This document shows positions 25,843 through 37,447 of a DNA stretch of 64,000 nt, in pieces (position 1 is the stretch's first letter; each line of letters opens with the position of its first letter). The position numbers and the translations under genes are program-made. The notes below the pieces were generated by a model that saw nothing but the letters and a program-made list of their open reading frames with translations, ran no database searches and was not told the DNA's origin. The stretch comes from Plotosus lineatus (lineage: Eukaryota; Chordata; Actinopteri; Siluriformes; Plotosidae): assembly GCA_024760905.1 (NCBI GenBank), contig CM045738.1, positions 45,251,797-45,315,796 on the forward strand. The letters are read 5' to 3'.

Positions 25843-27317
25843 TAAGAGATATCAATAAGAGATATCAATAAGAAATGTCAATACGAGATATCAATAAGAA
25901 ATATCAAGAGATATCAATAAGAAATATCAATAAGAGATATCAATAAGAAATATCAAGAGATATCAATAAGAGATATCAATAAGAAATATCAATAAGAAAT
26001 ATCAATAAGAGATATCAATAAGAAATATCAAGAGATATCAATAAGAGATATCAATAAGAAATATCAAGAGATATCAATAAGAGATATCAATAAGAAATAT
26101 CAAGCGATATCAATAAGAGATATCAATAAGAGATATCAATAAGAGATATCAATAAGAAATATCAAGAGATATCAATAAGAGATATCAATAAGAAATATCA
26201 AGAGATATCAATAAGAGATATCAATAAGAAATATCAATAAGAGATATCAATAAGAGATACCAATAAGAGATATCAATAAGAAATATCAATAAGAGATATC
26301 AAGAAATATCAATAAGAGATATCAATAAGAGATACCAATAAGAGATATCAATAAGAGCTATCAATAAGAGATATCAATAAGAAATATCAATAAGAAATAT
26401 CAATAAGAAATATCAATAAGAGATATCAATAAGAGATACCAATAAGAGATATCAATAAGAAATATCAATAAGAGATATCAAGAAATATCAATAAGAGATA
26501 TCAATAAGAGATACCAATAAGAGATATCAATAAGAGCTATCAATAAGAGATATCAATAAGAGCTATCAATTAGAGATATCAATAAGAAATATCAATAAGA
26601 AATATCAATAAGAGCTATCAATAAGAGATATCAATAAGAAATATTAATAAAAATATCAATAAGAGATATCAATAAGAAATATCAAGAAATATCAATAAGA
26701 GATATCAATAAGAGATACCAATAAGAGATATCAATAAGAGCTATCAATAAGAGCTATCAATAAGAGATATCAATAAGAAATATCAATAAGAGATATCAAG
26801 AGATATCAATAAGAGATATCAATAAGAAATATCAATAAGAGATATCAAGAAATATCAATAAGAGATATCAAGAAATATCAATAAGAGATATCAATAAGAG
26901 ATACCAATAAGAGATATCAATAAGAAATATCAATAAGAAATATCAATTAGAGATATCAATAAGAAATATCAATAAGAAATATCAATAAGAGCTATCAATA
27001 AGAGATATCAATAAGAAATATCAATAAAAATATCAATAAAAATATCAATAAGAGATATCAATAAGAGATATCAATAAGAGATATCAAGAGATATCAATAA
27101 GAGATATCAATAAGAAATATCAATAAGAGATATCAAGAAATATCAATAAGAGATACCAATAAGAGATATCAATAAGAAATATCAATAAGAGATATCAAGA
27201 GATATCAATAAGAGATATCAATAAGAGATATCAATAAGAAATATCAATAAAAGATATCAATAAAAGATATCAATAAGAGATATCAATAAGAGATATCAAT
27301 AAGAGATATCTTATTAG
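25839..27317. repeat. 13-bp satellite, right block
   Basis: The same array continues after the inserted second LINE. This block has extra variants (AGAGATACC, AGAGCTATC, AATATTAAT) that are rare or absent in the left block, so it is more diverged. It ends directly at the 14-bp target-site duplication. Confidence 0.95.
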
Positions 27318-27423
27318 ACCTTCATCATCAGGAACCATAAACACGCCGGGATTGCCACCTGTACCAATCGGATCATGAGCACAGAACTATGATTATAAAA
27401 CTTATGGACCTCTGGAACCAGGG

Positions 27424-27745
27424 CAGTGGTGGCCTGGTGGTAAAGGTGCTGAATCACTTATCCTAAGGTTGGGGGTTCAAGCCCCACTCGCCACGGGTTG
27501 TCACTGTCCCGCCCAGTGCATTAACTGGGTTATCAAAGGCCGGCCGTGTCTCTCACTGTCTATGGTGTGAGGTTCATGTGAGAGAACCATTGCTGACTTT
27601 CGTAAAGAGGAGCTGCAAAACCGTCAGCGTGTTTCTGCCCTGCGATGGCCTGGTGAGCTCTCCAGGGTGTACCGGAGTTGGCTGGGATGGGGCCAGCCTC
27701 CCTGAAACCCTAATTAGGATTAAGCGGTTACAGAAAATGAACTGA
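27424..27745 (+). mobile_element. tRNA-derived SINE, nearly complete
   Basis: Head GTGGTGGCCTGGTGGTAAAG with a B box GGGGGTTCAAGCC, body AAAGGCCGGCCGTGTCTCTC, and tail CCTAATTAGGATTAAGCGGT then TACAGAAAATGAA. Confidence 0.82.
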
Positions 27746-27917
27746 ACCTCTGGAACCTTTAATCAGATTCACAGCCTTGGTTCATTGTCTTCAGGATTGT
27801 GTTTTCATAAACCGGGTCGAAGGAAACCCGCTTAAATCAAGGAAGTGCAATTGATTTCCGCCTGCGGCCGCTTCAACATAACAACAGATTCAAACATCTC
27901 TGAGGACGACAGATCAG

Positions 27918-27918
<1 letters not shown>

Positions 27919-27951
<33 letters not shown>

Positions 27952-27958
27952 GGGGGGG
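27919..27958. repeat. GT tract followed by G run
   Basis: (GT)n then nine or more G. A further (GT)n of about 45 bases lies at 28206-28252. Confidence 0.9.
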
Positions 27959-28205
27959 TTCCTCACAGCTCTTATTATTATTCCGAAAGAAATAATGAAA
28001 AAAGAAAGAAAATGATTGAAGTGAGGCACAAGGTTAAAATAATGAGGGAACGCAATAAAAATGTGGAAAGAAAAGAGAGAAACTAAAAAAAGGAAACAAG
28101 AGGAAGAAGAAAAAAAAACAAAAAATACAAGTACACCGACACTCAAAAGCTGTAAAACAGAACTGCATGAACCAGGAACTCCATTGGTCACTTGGTTCAC
28201 GGTTC

Positions 28206-28253
<48 letters not shown>

Positions 28254-28623
28254 AAGGTGAAAGGTTATATTGCATCTTTCAGCTCACTGAAGGTAATTTG
28301 ACATTTGATTGTGATCCGTGACAGTGACGCGAGCGATGCGGCGCCGCCCATTGCAGGTGTAAGTCTAACCATATAGAAAATACCACCTGGACATATTTTT
28401 AAATTAAAGTCGGGTCAAAAAATAAAATCAAGATCATAGTGACCTAATATTCATCAGAGACACGCCCACTTCCCAAGATATTTAAGTACACCTAGTTTGG
28501 TATGTATGAGGATATCGGTAGATAAGAAACATGGGCTGGACAAGCTTTTTCTTTTAAGTGAGGTCAAAGGTCAAGGTCACAGTGAACAAACATTGATACT
28601 CAATACACCACCTTATCAACCTA

Positions 28624-30698
28624 CAGTAGGCCCCTATTTTTCGCGATGGTTTGGTTCCAGCCCTTCCCGCGAATCCTGGAAATCTGGAAGTTATTGACGT
28701 GGTTTTAAAACCCTAAGTATGATATTTCATGCGCTAAAATCTGCTTGATAAACACGTTCTCTCGCCAGGCTTACTCATTAATGCAGTAATAATGCAGTAA
28801 TAATGCAGTAATAATACAGTAATAATGCAGCAATAATGCAGTAATAATGCAGCAATAATACAGTAATAATACAGTAATGCAGTAATTCAGTAATAATGCA
28901 GTAATAATGCAGTAATAACACAGTAATAACGCAGTAATAACACAGTAATAACACAGTAATAACACAGTAATAATGCAGTAATAATGCAGCAATAATGCAG
29001 TAATAATGCAGCAATAATACAGTAATAATACAGTAATAATGCAGTAATGCAGTAATAATGCAGTAATAACACAGTAATAACGCAGTAATAACGCAGTAAT
29101 GACGCAGTAATGACGCAGTAATAATGCAGTAATAATGCAGTAATAATGAATAATACAGTAATAATGCAGTAATAATGCAGTAATGCAGCAATAATGCAGT
29201 AATAATACAGTAATAATGAAGTAATAATGAAGTAATAATACAGTAATAATAGAGTAATAATGCAGCAATAATGCAGTAATAATGCAGCAATAATGCAGTA
29301 TGGTTTGGTTCCAGCCCTTCCCGCGAATCCTGGAAATCTGGAAGTTATTGACGTGGTTTTAAAACCCTAAGTATGATATTTCATGCGCTAAAATCTGCTT
29401 GATAAACACGTTCTCTCGCCAGGCTTACTCATTAATGCAGTAATAATGCAGTAATAATGCAGTAATAATGCAGCAATAATGCAGTAATAATGCAGCAATA
29501 ATACAGTAATAATACAGTAATGCAGTAATAATGCAGTAATAACACAGTAATAACGCAGTAATAACACAGTAATAACGCAGTAATAATGCAGTAATAATGC
29601 AGCAATAATACAGTAATAATACAGTAATAATGCAGTAATGCAGTAATAACACAGTAATAACGCAGTAATAACACAGTAATAACACAGTAATAACGCAGTA
29701 ATAACGCAGTAATGATGCAGTAATGATGCAGTAATGATGCAGTAATAATACAGTAATAATGCAATAATGATTAATACAGTAATAATGCAGTAATAATGCA
29801 GCAATAATGCAGTAATAATACAGTAATAATGCAGTAATAATGCAGTAATAATGAAGTAATAATACAGTAATAATAGAGCAATAATGCAGCAATAATGCAG
29901 CAATAATGCAGCAATAATACAGTAATAATGCAGTAATAATTCTGTAATAATGCAGTATTAACGCAGTAATAACACAGTAATAACGCAGTAATAACGCAGT
30001 AATAACGCAGTAATAACACAGTAATAATGCAGTAATAATCCAGTAATGATGCAGTAATGATGCAGTAATGATGCAGTAATGATGCAGTAATAATACAGTA
30101 ATAATGCAATAATAATGAATAATACAGTAATAATGCAGTAATAATTCAGTAATAATGCAGTAATAATGCAGTAATAATACAGTAATAATACAGTAATAAT
30201 GCAGTAATAATACAGTAATAATTCAGTAATAATGCAGTAATAATACAGTAATAATGCAGTAATAACGCAGTAATGCAGTAATAATGAAGTAATAATGCAG
30301 TAATAATGCAGTAATAATACAGTAATAATACAGTAGCATGTAGTAATGATGAAGTAAAAACTTTTAATTTTTCTACTGTGATAATATTTATAAATAAAGC
30401 ACTTAGGCTCCTTCCCAGAAGCTGGAGAAGATGCAGAATGTTTGAGTGACATCATAGCGCTTAAATAATCATTAAAACACACGAAAAAATGTGAATTCAA
30501 GCAATCACGTTGATGACGTGAGCAAAGGAGAGAAAAAAGAGGTGTACATCTGTAACCAATCAGCAGGAGGGACAAAAAACAAAAGCTCTCAGCCATTGGC
30601 TAAATTTGAATCATGTGCCAGTTACTTCTGGGTTTGTCGCCAATCTGCGAGTATGCGGGGGCGGGACAGCTGAACCGCGAATGGTCAAGAGACTACTG
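28624..30698. mobile_element. MITE enlarged by an 11-bp array
   Basis: TA flanks (28622-28623, 30699-30700) with ends CAGTAGGCCCCTATTTTTCG and a right end whose complement is CAGTAGTCTCTTGACCATTC. Similar ends (CAGTAGGCCCTCGATATTCG) start at 63877. Most of the interior is the CAGTAATAATG array. Confidence 0.7.
28777..30345. repeat. 11-bp CAGTAATAATG minisatellite with a 654-bp duplication
   Basis: Tandem CAGTAATAATG units with variants ending AACA, AACG and GATG. The array is split by a 138-bp non-repeat segment (about 29300-29437) that is an identical-looking copy of 28646-28783, exactly 654 bp away. A block of array plus flank was therefore duplicated. The leucine/tyrosine-rich reading frames here are artefacts of the repeat. 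Confidence 0.92.
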
Positions 30699-30779
30699 TA
30701 CATGTATTTACCAAGTTTGAGGCAGGTAGCGCCGATGAGTCAGAGGTTCCAGATGCAGCGATGCACAGTATGATCAGTT

Positions 30780-30801
30780 CGGGAGAGAGAGAGAGAGAGA
30801 T

Positions 30802-30859
<58 letters not shown>

Positions 30860-30886
30860 GTAGATAGATAGATCGATAGATAGATC

Positions 30887-30928
<42 letters not shown>

Positions 30929-30930
30929 AA
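30780..30930. repeat. GA and GATA microsatellites
   Basis: (GA)n then (GATA)n with occasional GATC units. Confidence 0.9.
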
Positions 30931-31064
30931 GGAAAACCCAAAGGGAACCTCAGAGAAAGATAATGTGGAAATGAATGTGAATAAAATAAAGAATGAAATA
31001 ACAAAAACAAACAAACAAATAAATAACCAAAGAGCAGATAACAAAATTATAATAAGATGGAAAT

Positions 31065-31068
<4 letters not shown>

Positions 31069-31118
<50 letters not shown>

Positions 31119-31141
31119 AGCGAGAGAGAGAGAGATCGAGC

Positions 31142-31175
<34 letters not shown>

Positions 31176-31178
31176 AGA
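31069..31178. repeat. GA microsatellite
   Basis: (GA)n with a few TTGAGC interruptions. Purine-only strand, so possibly triplex-prone. Confidence 0.9.
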
Positions 31179-31224
31179 GGATGTAAGAACTGCATTACAA
31201 ATGGTAAAGGAAAACAAAAATTTT

Positions 31225-31555
31225 CTAAAACCCTTATTCCTCATTAGGGTCACGGGGAGGCTGGTGCCCATCCCAGCCAACTCCAGGCGAGGGCAGACTG
31301 CACCCTGGACAGCTCACCAGGCCATCGCAGGGCAGAAACACGCTGATGGCAATCGTTCTTTTCCATGACCCGCTCACCACAGACAGTGAGAGACACGGCC
31401 GGCCTGTGATAACCCAGTGCACCGGGGGGACAGCAGTAACAACCGGCTGAGGGTTTTTCATCACCACCTTCACCACCTTCACCACCACCACCACCATCAC
31501 CTCCACCACCACCACCTCCACCTCCACCACTTGCACCTTCACCACTAGGCCAGCA
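31225..31555 (-). mobile_element. SINE with an ACC-rich expansion
   Basis: Tail CTCATTAGGGTCACGGGG and body ACAGTGAGAGACACGGCCGG are clear. The tRNA head is replaced by an expanded CACCTTCACCACC tract at 31458-31545. Confidence 0.75.
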
Positions 31556-31967
31556 CTGCTCTCTACATTATTAATTAAAAATGTATTAATTAAAGGGTTA
31601 AACTTGTTTAACAGATAATAAAGTTATAATAAAGAGAGAAATATAATTTTTAAAGATTTTATATTGAAAACTAGTTTCGGCCATCAAGTCCAGGAAAGCA
31701 AAAGCAATAAATCCTCCTGACTGACATATTCACTCACTTCAAGGTTCAATGAGTCACATGATGTCGGCTCATCTGATGTGAACCGCTCTGAGCAGAAATA
31801 ATAAAAAAACTGAAAGAACCTTTGAATTAAAGAAACACCGCGGGGATGAACCTGAAGATTAAAGAACTTCACCGGAAGATGGACAGAGCGCCGAATGGAC
31901 TGAGATTCACCAGAACAGAGACGCCGCTGTGGGACCCTGCAAACAACGTCAATTACCCTCACAAACA

Positions 31968-31972
<5 letters not shown>

Positions 31973-32055
<83 letters not shown>

Positions 32056-32115
32056 GAGGGAGAGAGAGGAGGGGGCAGAGAGAGAGGGGTGGACAGGGGG
32101 AGATTGAGAGAGAGA

Positions 32116-32149
<34 letters not shown>

Positions 32150-32213
32150 CAGAGAGAGAGAGAGGGAGAGAGAATGAGAAGGAGAAGAGGGAGATAGAGG
32201 GAGAGAGAGAGGG

Positions 32214-32253
<40 letters not shown>

Positions 32254-32365
32254 GAGATTGAGAGAGAGGGGTGGAGGGGAGAGGGGAGAGAGTGGAAGAG
32301 AGAGAGGTGCAGGGAGATAGAGAGGGGGAGAGATAGAGAGAGGGAGAGATGAAGAGGGGGGATAG
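31973..32365. repeat. Long purine-only GA/GGA tract
   Basis: Nearly 400 bases of purines on the plus strand. The long Arg-Glu and Leu-Ser reading frames on either strand are artefacts. Confidence 0.92.
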
Positions 32366-32589
32366 AAGGACACACCACATGAGATTAATTAACAGGAAGA
32401 CAGAGGAAATGTAAAGAACGAGATGAATTGTAAATAAACGAACGATAGAACACAGACAGGAACTTCGTCCGGATACAGAAAACACGGTGTTCACAAAACT
32501 TTGAAGATCATCTTCAGTTCCTGTTTGTGGAAGCTTTCAAATAGTTCTAAGAACTATGGAAAGGTTCATCCAATCCAAAAAAAAGCCCA

Positions 32590-32675
32590 TCTCAAACAAC
32601 TGGCATATACACTGAACAGTTCGCCAGACCATCACAGGGCCAACACACACACTTGCACACCTACACACCAACCCA

Positions 32676-32714
<39 letters not shown>

Positions 32715-32769
32715 TAACACCCTATACACACACACCCAACCATACACACACACACACACACACACCCAA

Positions 32770-32805
<36 letters not shown>

Positions 32806-32886
32806 AACCACAGACACTCACACCCCTATACGCACACACCCGCACATACACACACACACACCCACACACACCCAACCACACACACA

Positions 32887-32936
<50 letters not shown>

Positions 32937-33065
32937 CCCACCCACCCAACCACACACAAAAGCACAAAAATAAAACGCAAAATCTCTCTAAAAACACCCT
33001 CTCTGAGGCCAGGACTTGAACCTAGGACCTTCTTGCTGTGAGGCACTGACCGAGACGCAGCGCCC
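32590..33065 (-). mobile_element. V-SINE-like copy stretched by CA repeats
   Basis: The tRNA head GACTTGAACCTAGGACCTTC lies at about 33012 and a tail piece, CAGTTCGCCAGACCATCACA, at 32615. Between them the central domain is mostly replaced by about 300 bp of (CA)n (32645-32940). Confidence 0.6.
32645..32940. repeat. CA microsatellite with CCCAACCA spacers
   Basis: About 300 bp of (CA)n broken by ACCCAACCACA-type spacers. It lies inside a V-SINE-like copy. Confidence 0.92.
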
Positions 33066-33069
33066 CTCT

Positions 33070-34095
33070 CAGGATCTTGTCTTTGCTCCGTATTAATATT
33101 GATTGTTCTGAAGGTTTTTGAAGGGAAGCTTTGGCGGAGTTTCGAGTTATTCCTTCCACATTCCGCATACACTGTCGATATCTCATTATTCGGACACCCC
33201 AGGGCTTCGTCTCTCTTCTGTTCAAAAGCACCGATGGCAGGATCTCTAACAAACGGCGTGGAGTGCAGCGCGTATGCGGATAAATGAGTTCCTGGAGATG
33301 AGGTTTAGCCGAGCGTGGCCTCAGTGCAGAGGGGATGATGTACATTTCACATTCCTGCTTTCATTTTCAAGACCATGACCCGACTCAGTGGGATTGAGAC
33401 GGAGAACAGAGGATCCATCCACCTAAGGCAGGATCCATGTTGAGAAGCTGATTGGTTTTCATGTTCCTGAGCTGCGCTCCCTTCACAACGGGTTTAGTTC
33501 TGATGGAGGTTCATAGCGGTTTTTTATTTCCTGTTTTCTCTCCAGCTAATAACAATGAATTGTAGCCAATTCACCCCTCAATCATTGCCTTCCTAAGACA
33601 TGATGTCCATCAACCAGGGAGGTGTGTAAACAAGCATAATGCCCATCCCCCGTGTGACACACGAAGCAGCTCAATGTCACTCAAAAGGAAAGCGTTATCC
33701 ACACTTTTGTAAAAATGAGCTCCAGATGCCTGATTGGCTGGGGATTGCAGTGACAGTGAGGTAAGCGCGTGCCATTCCGCCCTACTGTGAGAACTCGCCA
33801 TCAGCTCCAATGGAGCCCTGGCCATGGATGTCTGCATCATCGAAATGGATTCCAACCTTCCTATTATGACCTTCGTCACATGGCCTGCTTCTGTGTTCAC
33901 CACCATCTGTTTGTTTGTTTGTTTGTTTGTCTGACTGTTAGCAGAACTACACAAAGATTTCACGCAGATTTTCACAAAAGATGGTTTAGAGATGGTGTGG
34001 GGTATGGATCTTCCAAAAACTCAAAACCTTATGGAGCAGATCCAGATCGGAATTGTGTAGAATTTTTTAAAAAGCTTTTTAATGAGCATTTAAGG
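33070..34095. other. Unclassified; repeat remnant at the right
   Basis: 33900-34090 continues after the SINE at 34445-34640 as one older repeat (TTTCACGCAGATTTTCACAAA ... GGGGAGGGGTACGAG). 33070-33900 shows no supported gene on either strand. Confidence 0.4.
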
Positions 34096-34096
34096 C

Positions 34097-34440
34097 GGAA
34101 CGGTGGCATCGTGGTTAGCACATCCACCTCACAGCAAGAAGGCTGTGGGTTCGATTCCCAGGCTGGGCATTTCTGTGTGGAGTTTGCATGTTCTCCTGGT
34201 GCTTGTGTGGGTTTCCTCAGGGTTCTCCGGTTTCCTCCTACAGTCCAATAACATGCACAGCAGGATAATTAGCTGTTCCAAATTGACCCTAGGTGTTAAT
34301 GTGAGTATGGGTGTGGTCCTGCGATGGCCTGGCAAGCTGTCCAGAGTGCACCCCCCCCCCTTGACTGGAGTCGGCTGAGATGGGCGCCAGCCTCCCTGAA
34401 ACCCTAATTAGGATTAAGCGGTTCAGAAAATGAATGAATG
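34097..34440 (+). mobile_element. V-SINE/DANA-like copy, complete
   Basis: Head CATCGTGGTTAGCACATCC, B box GGTTCGATTCCC, central domain GTGTGGAGTTTGCATGTTCT, tail CCTAATTAGGATTAAGCGGT and GAATGAATGA. It interrupts an older repeat of unknown class that resumes at 34445. Confidence 0.85.
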
Positions 34441-35133
34441 ATAAGAATTTAATCATATATTTTTTTACTGTTAGAAGGATGATGCAAAAGCTGCTGGGTC
34501 TGATTGTCATCAAACTTGGTGGTGGGGAGGGGTACGAGTCTGGGAAGGACCCAGTAAGATTTTGAATTGATCCATGCATGTTTAAAAGAAAAAAAATCCC
34601 AATGTTTTATTAACCTGGGGGAAATTTTCATCCAATGCCCACTAGAGGGGGACATTTTATTATAAGTGTCCCAAGTTATAATAATCCATTTGTGCCTGGT
34701 TGAAGAACCTCACACGCTTCATGACTCATATACAGTGGTACCTCACTTTACGAAATTAATCCGTTCCAGAGCCTTTTTCGTAACCTGGATTTTTCGTAAG
34801 TAGAATCGCATTTTACATGTAAAACGCGTGGTTCTTTCCAAGACCCCCAATACTACCCTTTAAAAATGATAAAGCATACCTTTTAAGGTTCTTCGTGTTG
34901 ACCATGTCTTCTTAGCAGAGTTATAATCTTACAAATGTTTATGCAAGGTTAACGAGGGCATAGGCTGGTGTGACCGTGGGGGGGTGCACATGTTGGTTGA
35001 CCAGAACTCGGGTCCTAGGGGCACGTGACCCCAATACCCCACGTGACACCAATTTGCAGTCACGTGACCCCAATACCTTCATGCGCCATCTTGGACGGCA
35101 AGCGTGATTTAGAACACACACGATTCACTCAGC

Positions 35134-35580
35134 ATGGCTTCAACAACAACTGATAATGACAGCGAAAGCAAAATATGCGAGAGTGTCGAAGGCAAAAGCG
35201 ATGACACTATAATATTGTCAGACGTTGTCAATCATCTGACAGGTGACCAGAGGGTGGGGTATCTGAGTAAAATAAAGCGGCCGGGGATTGCCGATCCATA
35301 TCTAATGCCGCAGTCGATGTTTAGGAATGTGTTAGAATCTGACCATTCTTTCCTTCCTGCTTTTGCCTACTTGGATCTTTGTACATATCTTGTCCACGGC
35401 CCGTCTCCATTTACTGGCAAAGAGTTAAAAGCTTACAGATCAATGGAAGCTTACAAGTATTTTGTTGCCGGATTTGTAAGCTGTATGCAACAATGGGAGC
35501 CAGAAACCGGGAAGAGAGACTACAGTACAGTACAGTACAGAACCACCTCAGAACGGCTAACGCACGTGTTCTATCCATAA
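35134..35580 (+). pseudogene. YqaJ/SWIM-protein N-terminal exon of the transposon
   Basis: 148 codons start MASTTTDNDSESKICES. They contain VVNHLTGDQRVGYLSKIKRPG, then YLDLCTYLVHGPSPFTGKEL and KAYRSMEAYKYFVAGFV. The last block is characteristic of the N-terminal region of fish and cnidarian proteins that continue into a SWIM zinc finger and a YqaJ exonuclease domain. The downstream domains are missing; after AGFV the frame runs into low-complexity CAGTA sequence and stops. The neighbour on the opposite strand is the THAP remnant. Confidence 0.55.
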
Positions 35581-35689
35581 ATAGACCGACACAAACAAGC
35601 GCTTATACAATAATACATCACAATTATCACTGCTTATAATAGGTGTATAAATTCACATATTTTATTTATATATACAATAATATAATAAT

Positions 35690-35890
35690 GTATACCTGAT
35701 ACAAAGTGTTCGCTGCATATTCTACTGTATTCTGTATGATTCCAGTCTTTCCTATTTCCCGCTGCGATCCACTTGTCTTTTCTGTCCGGGTCAGATGGAA
35801 AACGATAAAATGACAGTGCGGGCGTTTATTCCTCTGTCTATTTGCACAGCCAACAGCGCAACATGATATTTTAAAATGTTTAGCAATATT
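35690..35890 (-). pseudogene. THAP zinc-finger remnant of the transposase
   Basis: The minus strand reads SCCAVGCANRQRNKRPHCHF and, after a frame change near 35.79 kb, DPDRKDKWIAAGNRKDWNHT. The first is the CxxxxC start of a THAP domain and the second its (D/K)P..R..W(I)..(N/R)RK.W core. The final C-x2-H pair is not found. THAP domains are the DNA-binding parts of several transposases. Confidence 0.6.
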
Positions 35891-36709
35891 GAATGAGCAA
35901 GCGCCGTCCGGATCATGCCGTCCAATATGGCGTGTAAACATAAGTCACGTGACCCTGTGACGCCACGCTCTCAACTAGGGCTTATTTTAAGGGGAGGGCC
36001 TATATTAAAATCATCTTGTAAAATCACGCTAGGTTTTATTTTGTGGTTAAGTCTTATTTTCAGGGAAACACAGTATTATTGCTTTCTGATAATATTATGT
36101 TTGTTGATTGGTCAGCTCGGGCGTGCACATGCGCAGTGCCCGTCACACATTAAGTTCCAGTTTACTTCCTGACTCTAGTCATGCGGAACTTATCTCTGAC
36201 TTTCTCTTCAATATCAGTCATTAAGTTTATTTATAAGATTGCGAATACACATAATTTCTTGTCCAGCGGAACTCAACTCCTGCTGTGTGTGTGTGAGGGG
36301 GGGGGGGTGCACGTGCACCCTGTGCACCCCCCCAGCCTACGCCCTTGGTTAAAAGCCAGAGCTAAAAAATAAAAAGTTGCAATGAGCACACTCGAAAAAC
36401 TCATGAAACAAACTGCTGCTCAAGGGAGAAGCCAATGGGAGGCCAGCGGGGCGGGTTGTTGGGAGATAGCCAATGGAAGGGAGCTGTGTCATCCCTCCTA
36501 GCCAATGGGAGGCCAGCGGGGCAGGATGTTGGAAGATAGTTAATGGGAAAGCAGCTTGTGCATTGTTTGAATGTTTGAATGGCGTGTTTGGCACGTTTCG
36601 TAAGGAGAACTTGTTTCGGAAACAGAGACAAAAAATTTAGGAAAATGTTTTTCGTAAACTGGATTTTTTGTTTTCTGGGACTATCATAAGGAGAGGTACC
36701 ACTGTACAC

Positions 36710-37440
36710 TATAACACCTCCTGACTCACGAACTGATCATTCATTTATTAAAATTTATTCAAAATCCAATGAGGTGAATATGGATGTATTTTAATGAGCT
36801 GAAATATGAACAGGCCCATCACCATCTCGGTGAGACTTGAACTCGCTGCCTCGATGTAATCAGTTTACAGAGCAGAGATCAGTTCATTAAAATAAAAATT
36901 TCTATAACATCACAGAAAATCTCGTGTAGAAATAATTAAACTGATGGATGTGTTCGGATATTTGTTTTAGCTTCATGAATTGTTCATGTTAACGAAAACC
37001 ATGTGACCAAATGAGCCACTTCAGGAACAGATGTACAGGAGACGAATATAAATGGGGGGGGGGTGTCCCTCCCCCAGGTGTTATTCTCAGAACCACCGAG
37101 GTGTTTCATGCTGATAAGGGAAATGGAATAATGATGACTAAAAGAAAGAAATGAAAATAACGAGCAGAAGTTAAATACGTCATTTAATCGCCCTTTCGCC
37201 GAAAAGACTCTTTGCTAAACTTTACTCTCGTGATAATACGGCTGAGTTGGACCATTCTGCCCTTCTCCTGACATGAGGCTGGTTGGAAGTGAATTACACG
37301 TACTGTACGGCTAAAATATTCCTGTAGTGCGAGAGGTTCGAAGAGTGACCTCAGTTTTTCTCCGTAATTTATTTGTATCCAGATCGAGCCTCACCTTCGC
37401 GATCACATGACCACCACCAATCAGAGACGGGTGTAAGCCT
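36710..37440. other. No gene seen
   Basis: Unique-looking sequence with a G run at 37054. No coding, RNA or repeat signal that I can support. Confidence 0.35.
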
Positions 37441-37447
37441 GCACATG

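Larger units (their letters stand above)
18563..27317 (-). mobile_element. Non-LTR retrotransposon insertion enclosing a 13-bp satellite, exact 14-bp TSD
   Basis: ACCTTCATCATCAG occurs at 18549-18562 and again at 27318-27331. Everything between is one insertion on the minus strand. The 3' end at 18563 is a (GACA)n tail as seen on the plus strand. The LINE body runs 18590-20336, satellite fills 20321-22690 and 25839-27317, and a second LINE lies within the satellite. The LINE's own endonuclease and early RT sequence are missing; the satellite occupies their place and reaches the 5' target-site duplication. Confidence 0.85.
34733..36704. mobile_element. DNA transposon with THAP and YqaJ/SWIM-type remnants (ISL2EU/IS4EU-like)
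   Basis: TA (34731-34732, 36705-36706) flanks ends CAGTGGTACCTC / GAGGTACCACTG. Inside, the plus strand carries a first exon of a YqaJ-associated protein and the minus strand a THAP domain. A THAP transposase plus a YqaJ-nuclease protein is, as I recall, the coding plan of ISL2EU/IS4EU transposons; that class name is inference. An internal direct duplication lies at 36430-36545. No catalytic domain is visible, so it is a deleted copy. Confidence 0.6.

Noticed and set aside
20321..27317. Possible CRISPR-like array of short repeats
   Set aside because: Units are contiguous without spacers, the context is a vertebrate genome, and no cas genes are present.
28771..30596. Several Leu-His-Tyr-Cys-rich reading frames on the minus strand
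   Set aside because: They are translations of the 11-bp CAGTAATAATG array.
31684..32378. Ser-Leu-rich and Arg-Glu-rich reading frames
   Set aside because: They are translations of the purine-only GA tract, one on each strand.
33022..33345. 107-codon minus-strand frame
   Set aside because: It begins in unique DNA and runs into the head of a V-SINE-like copy; no homology recognised.
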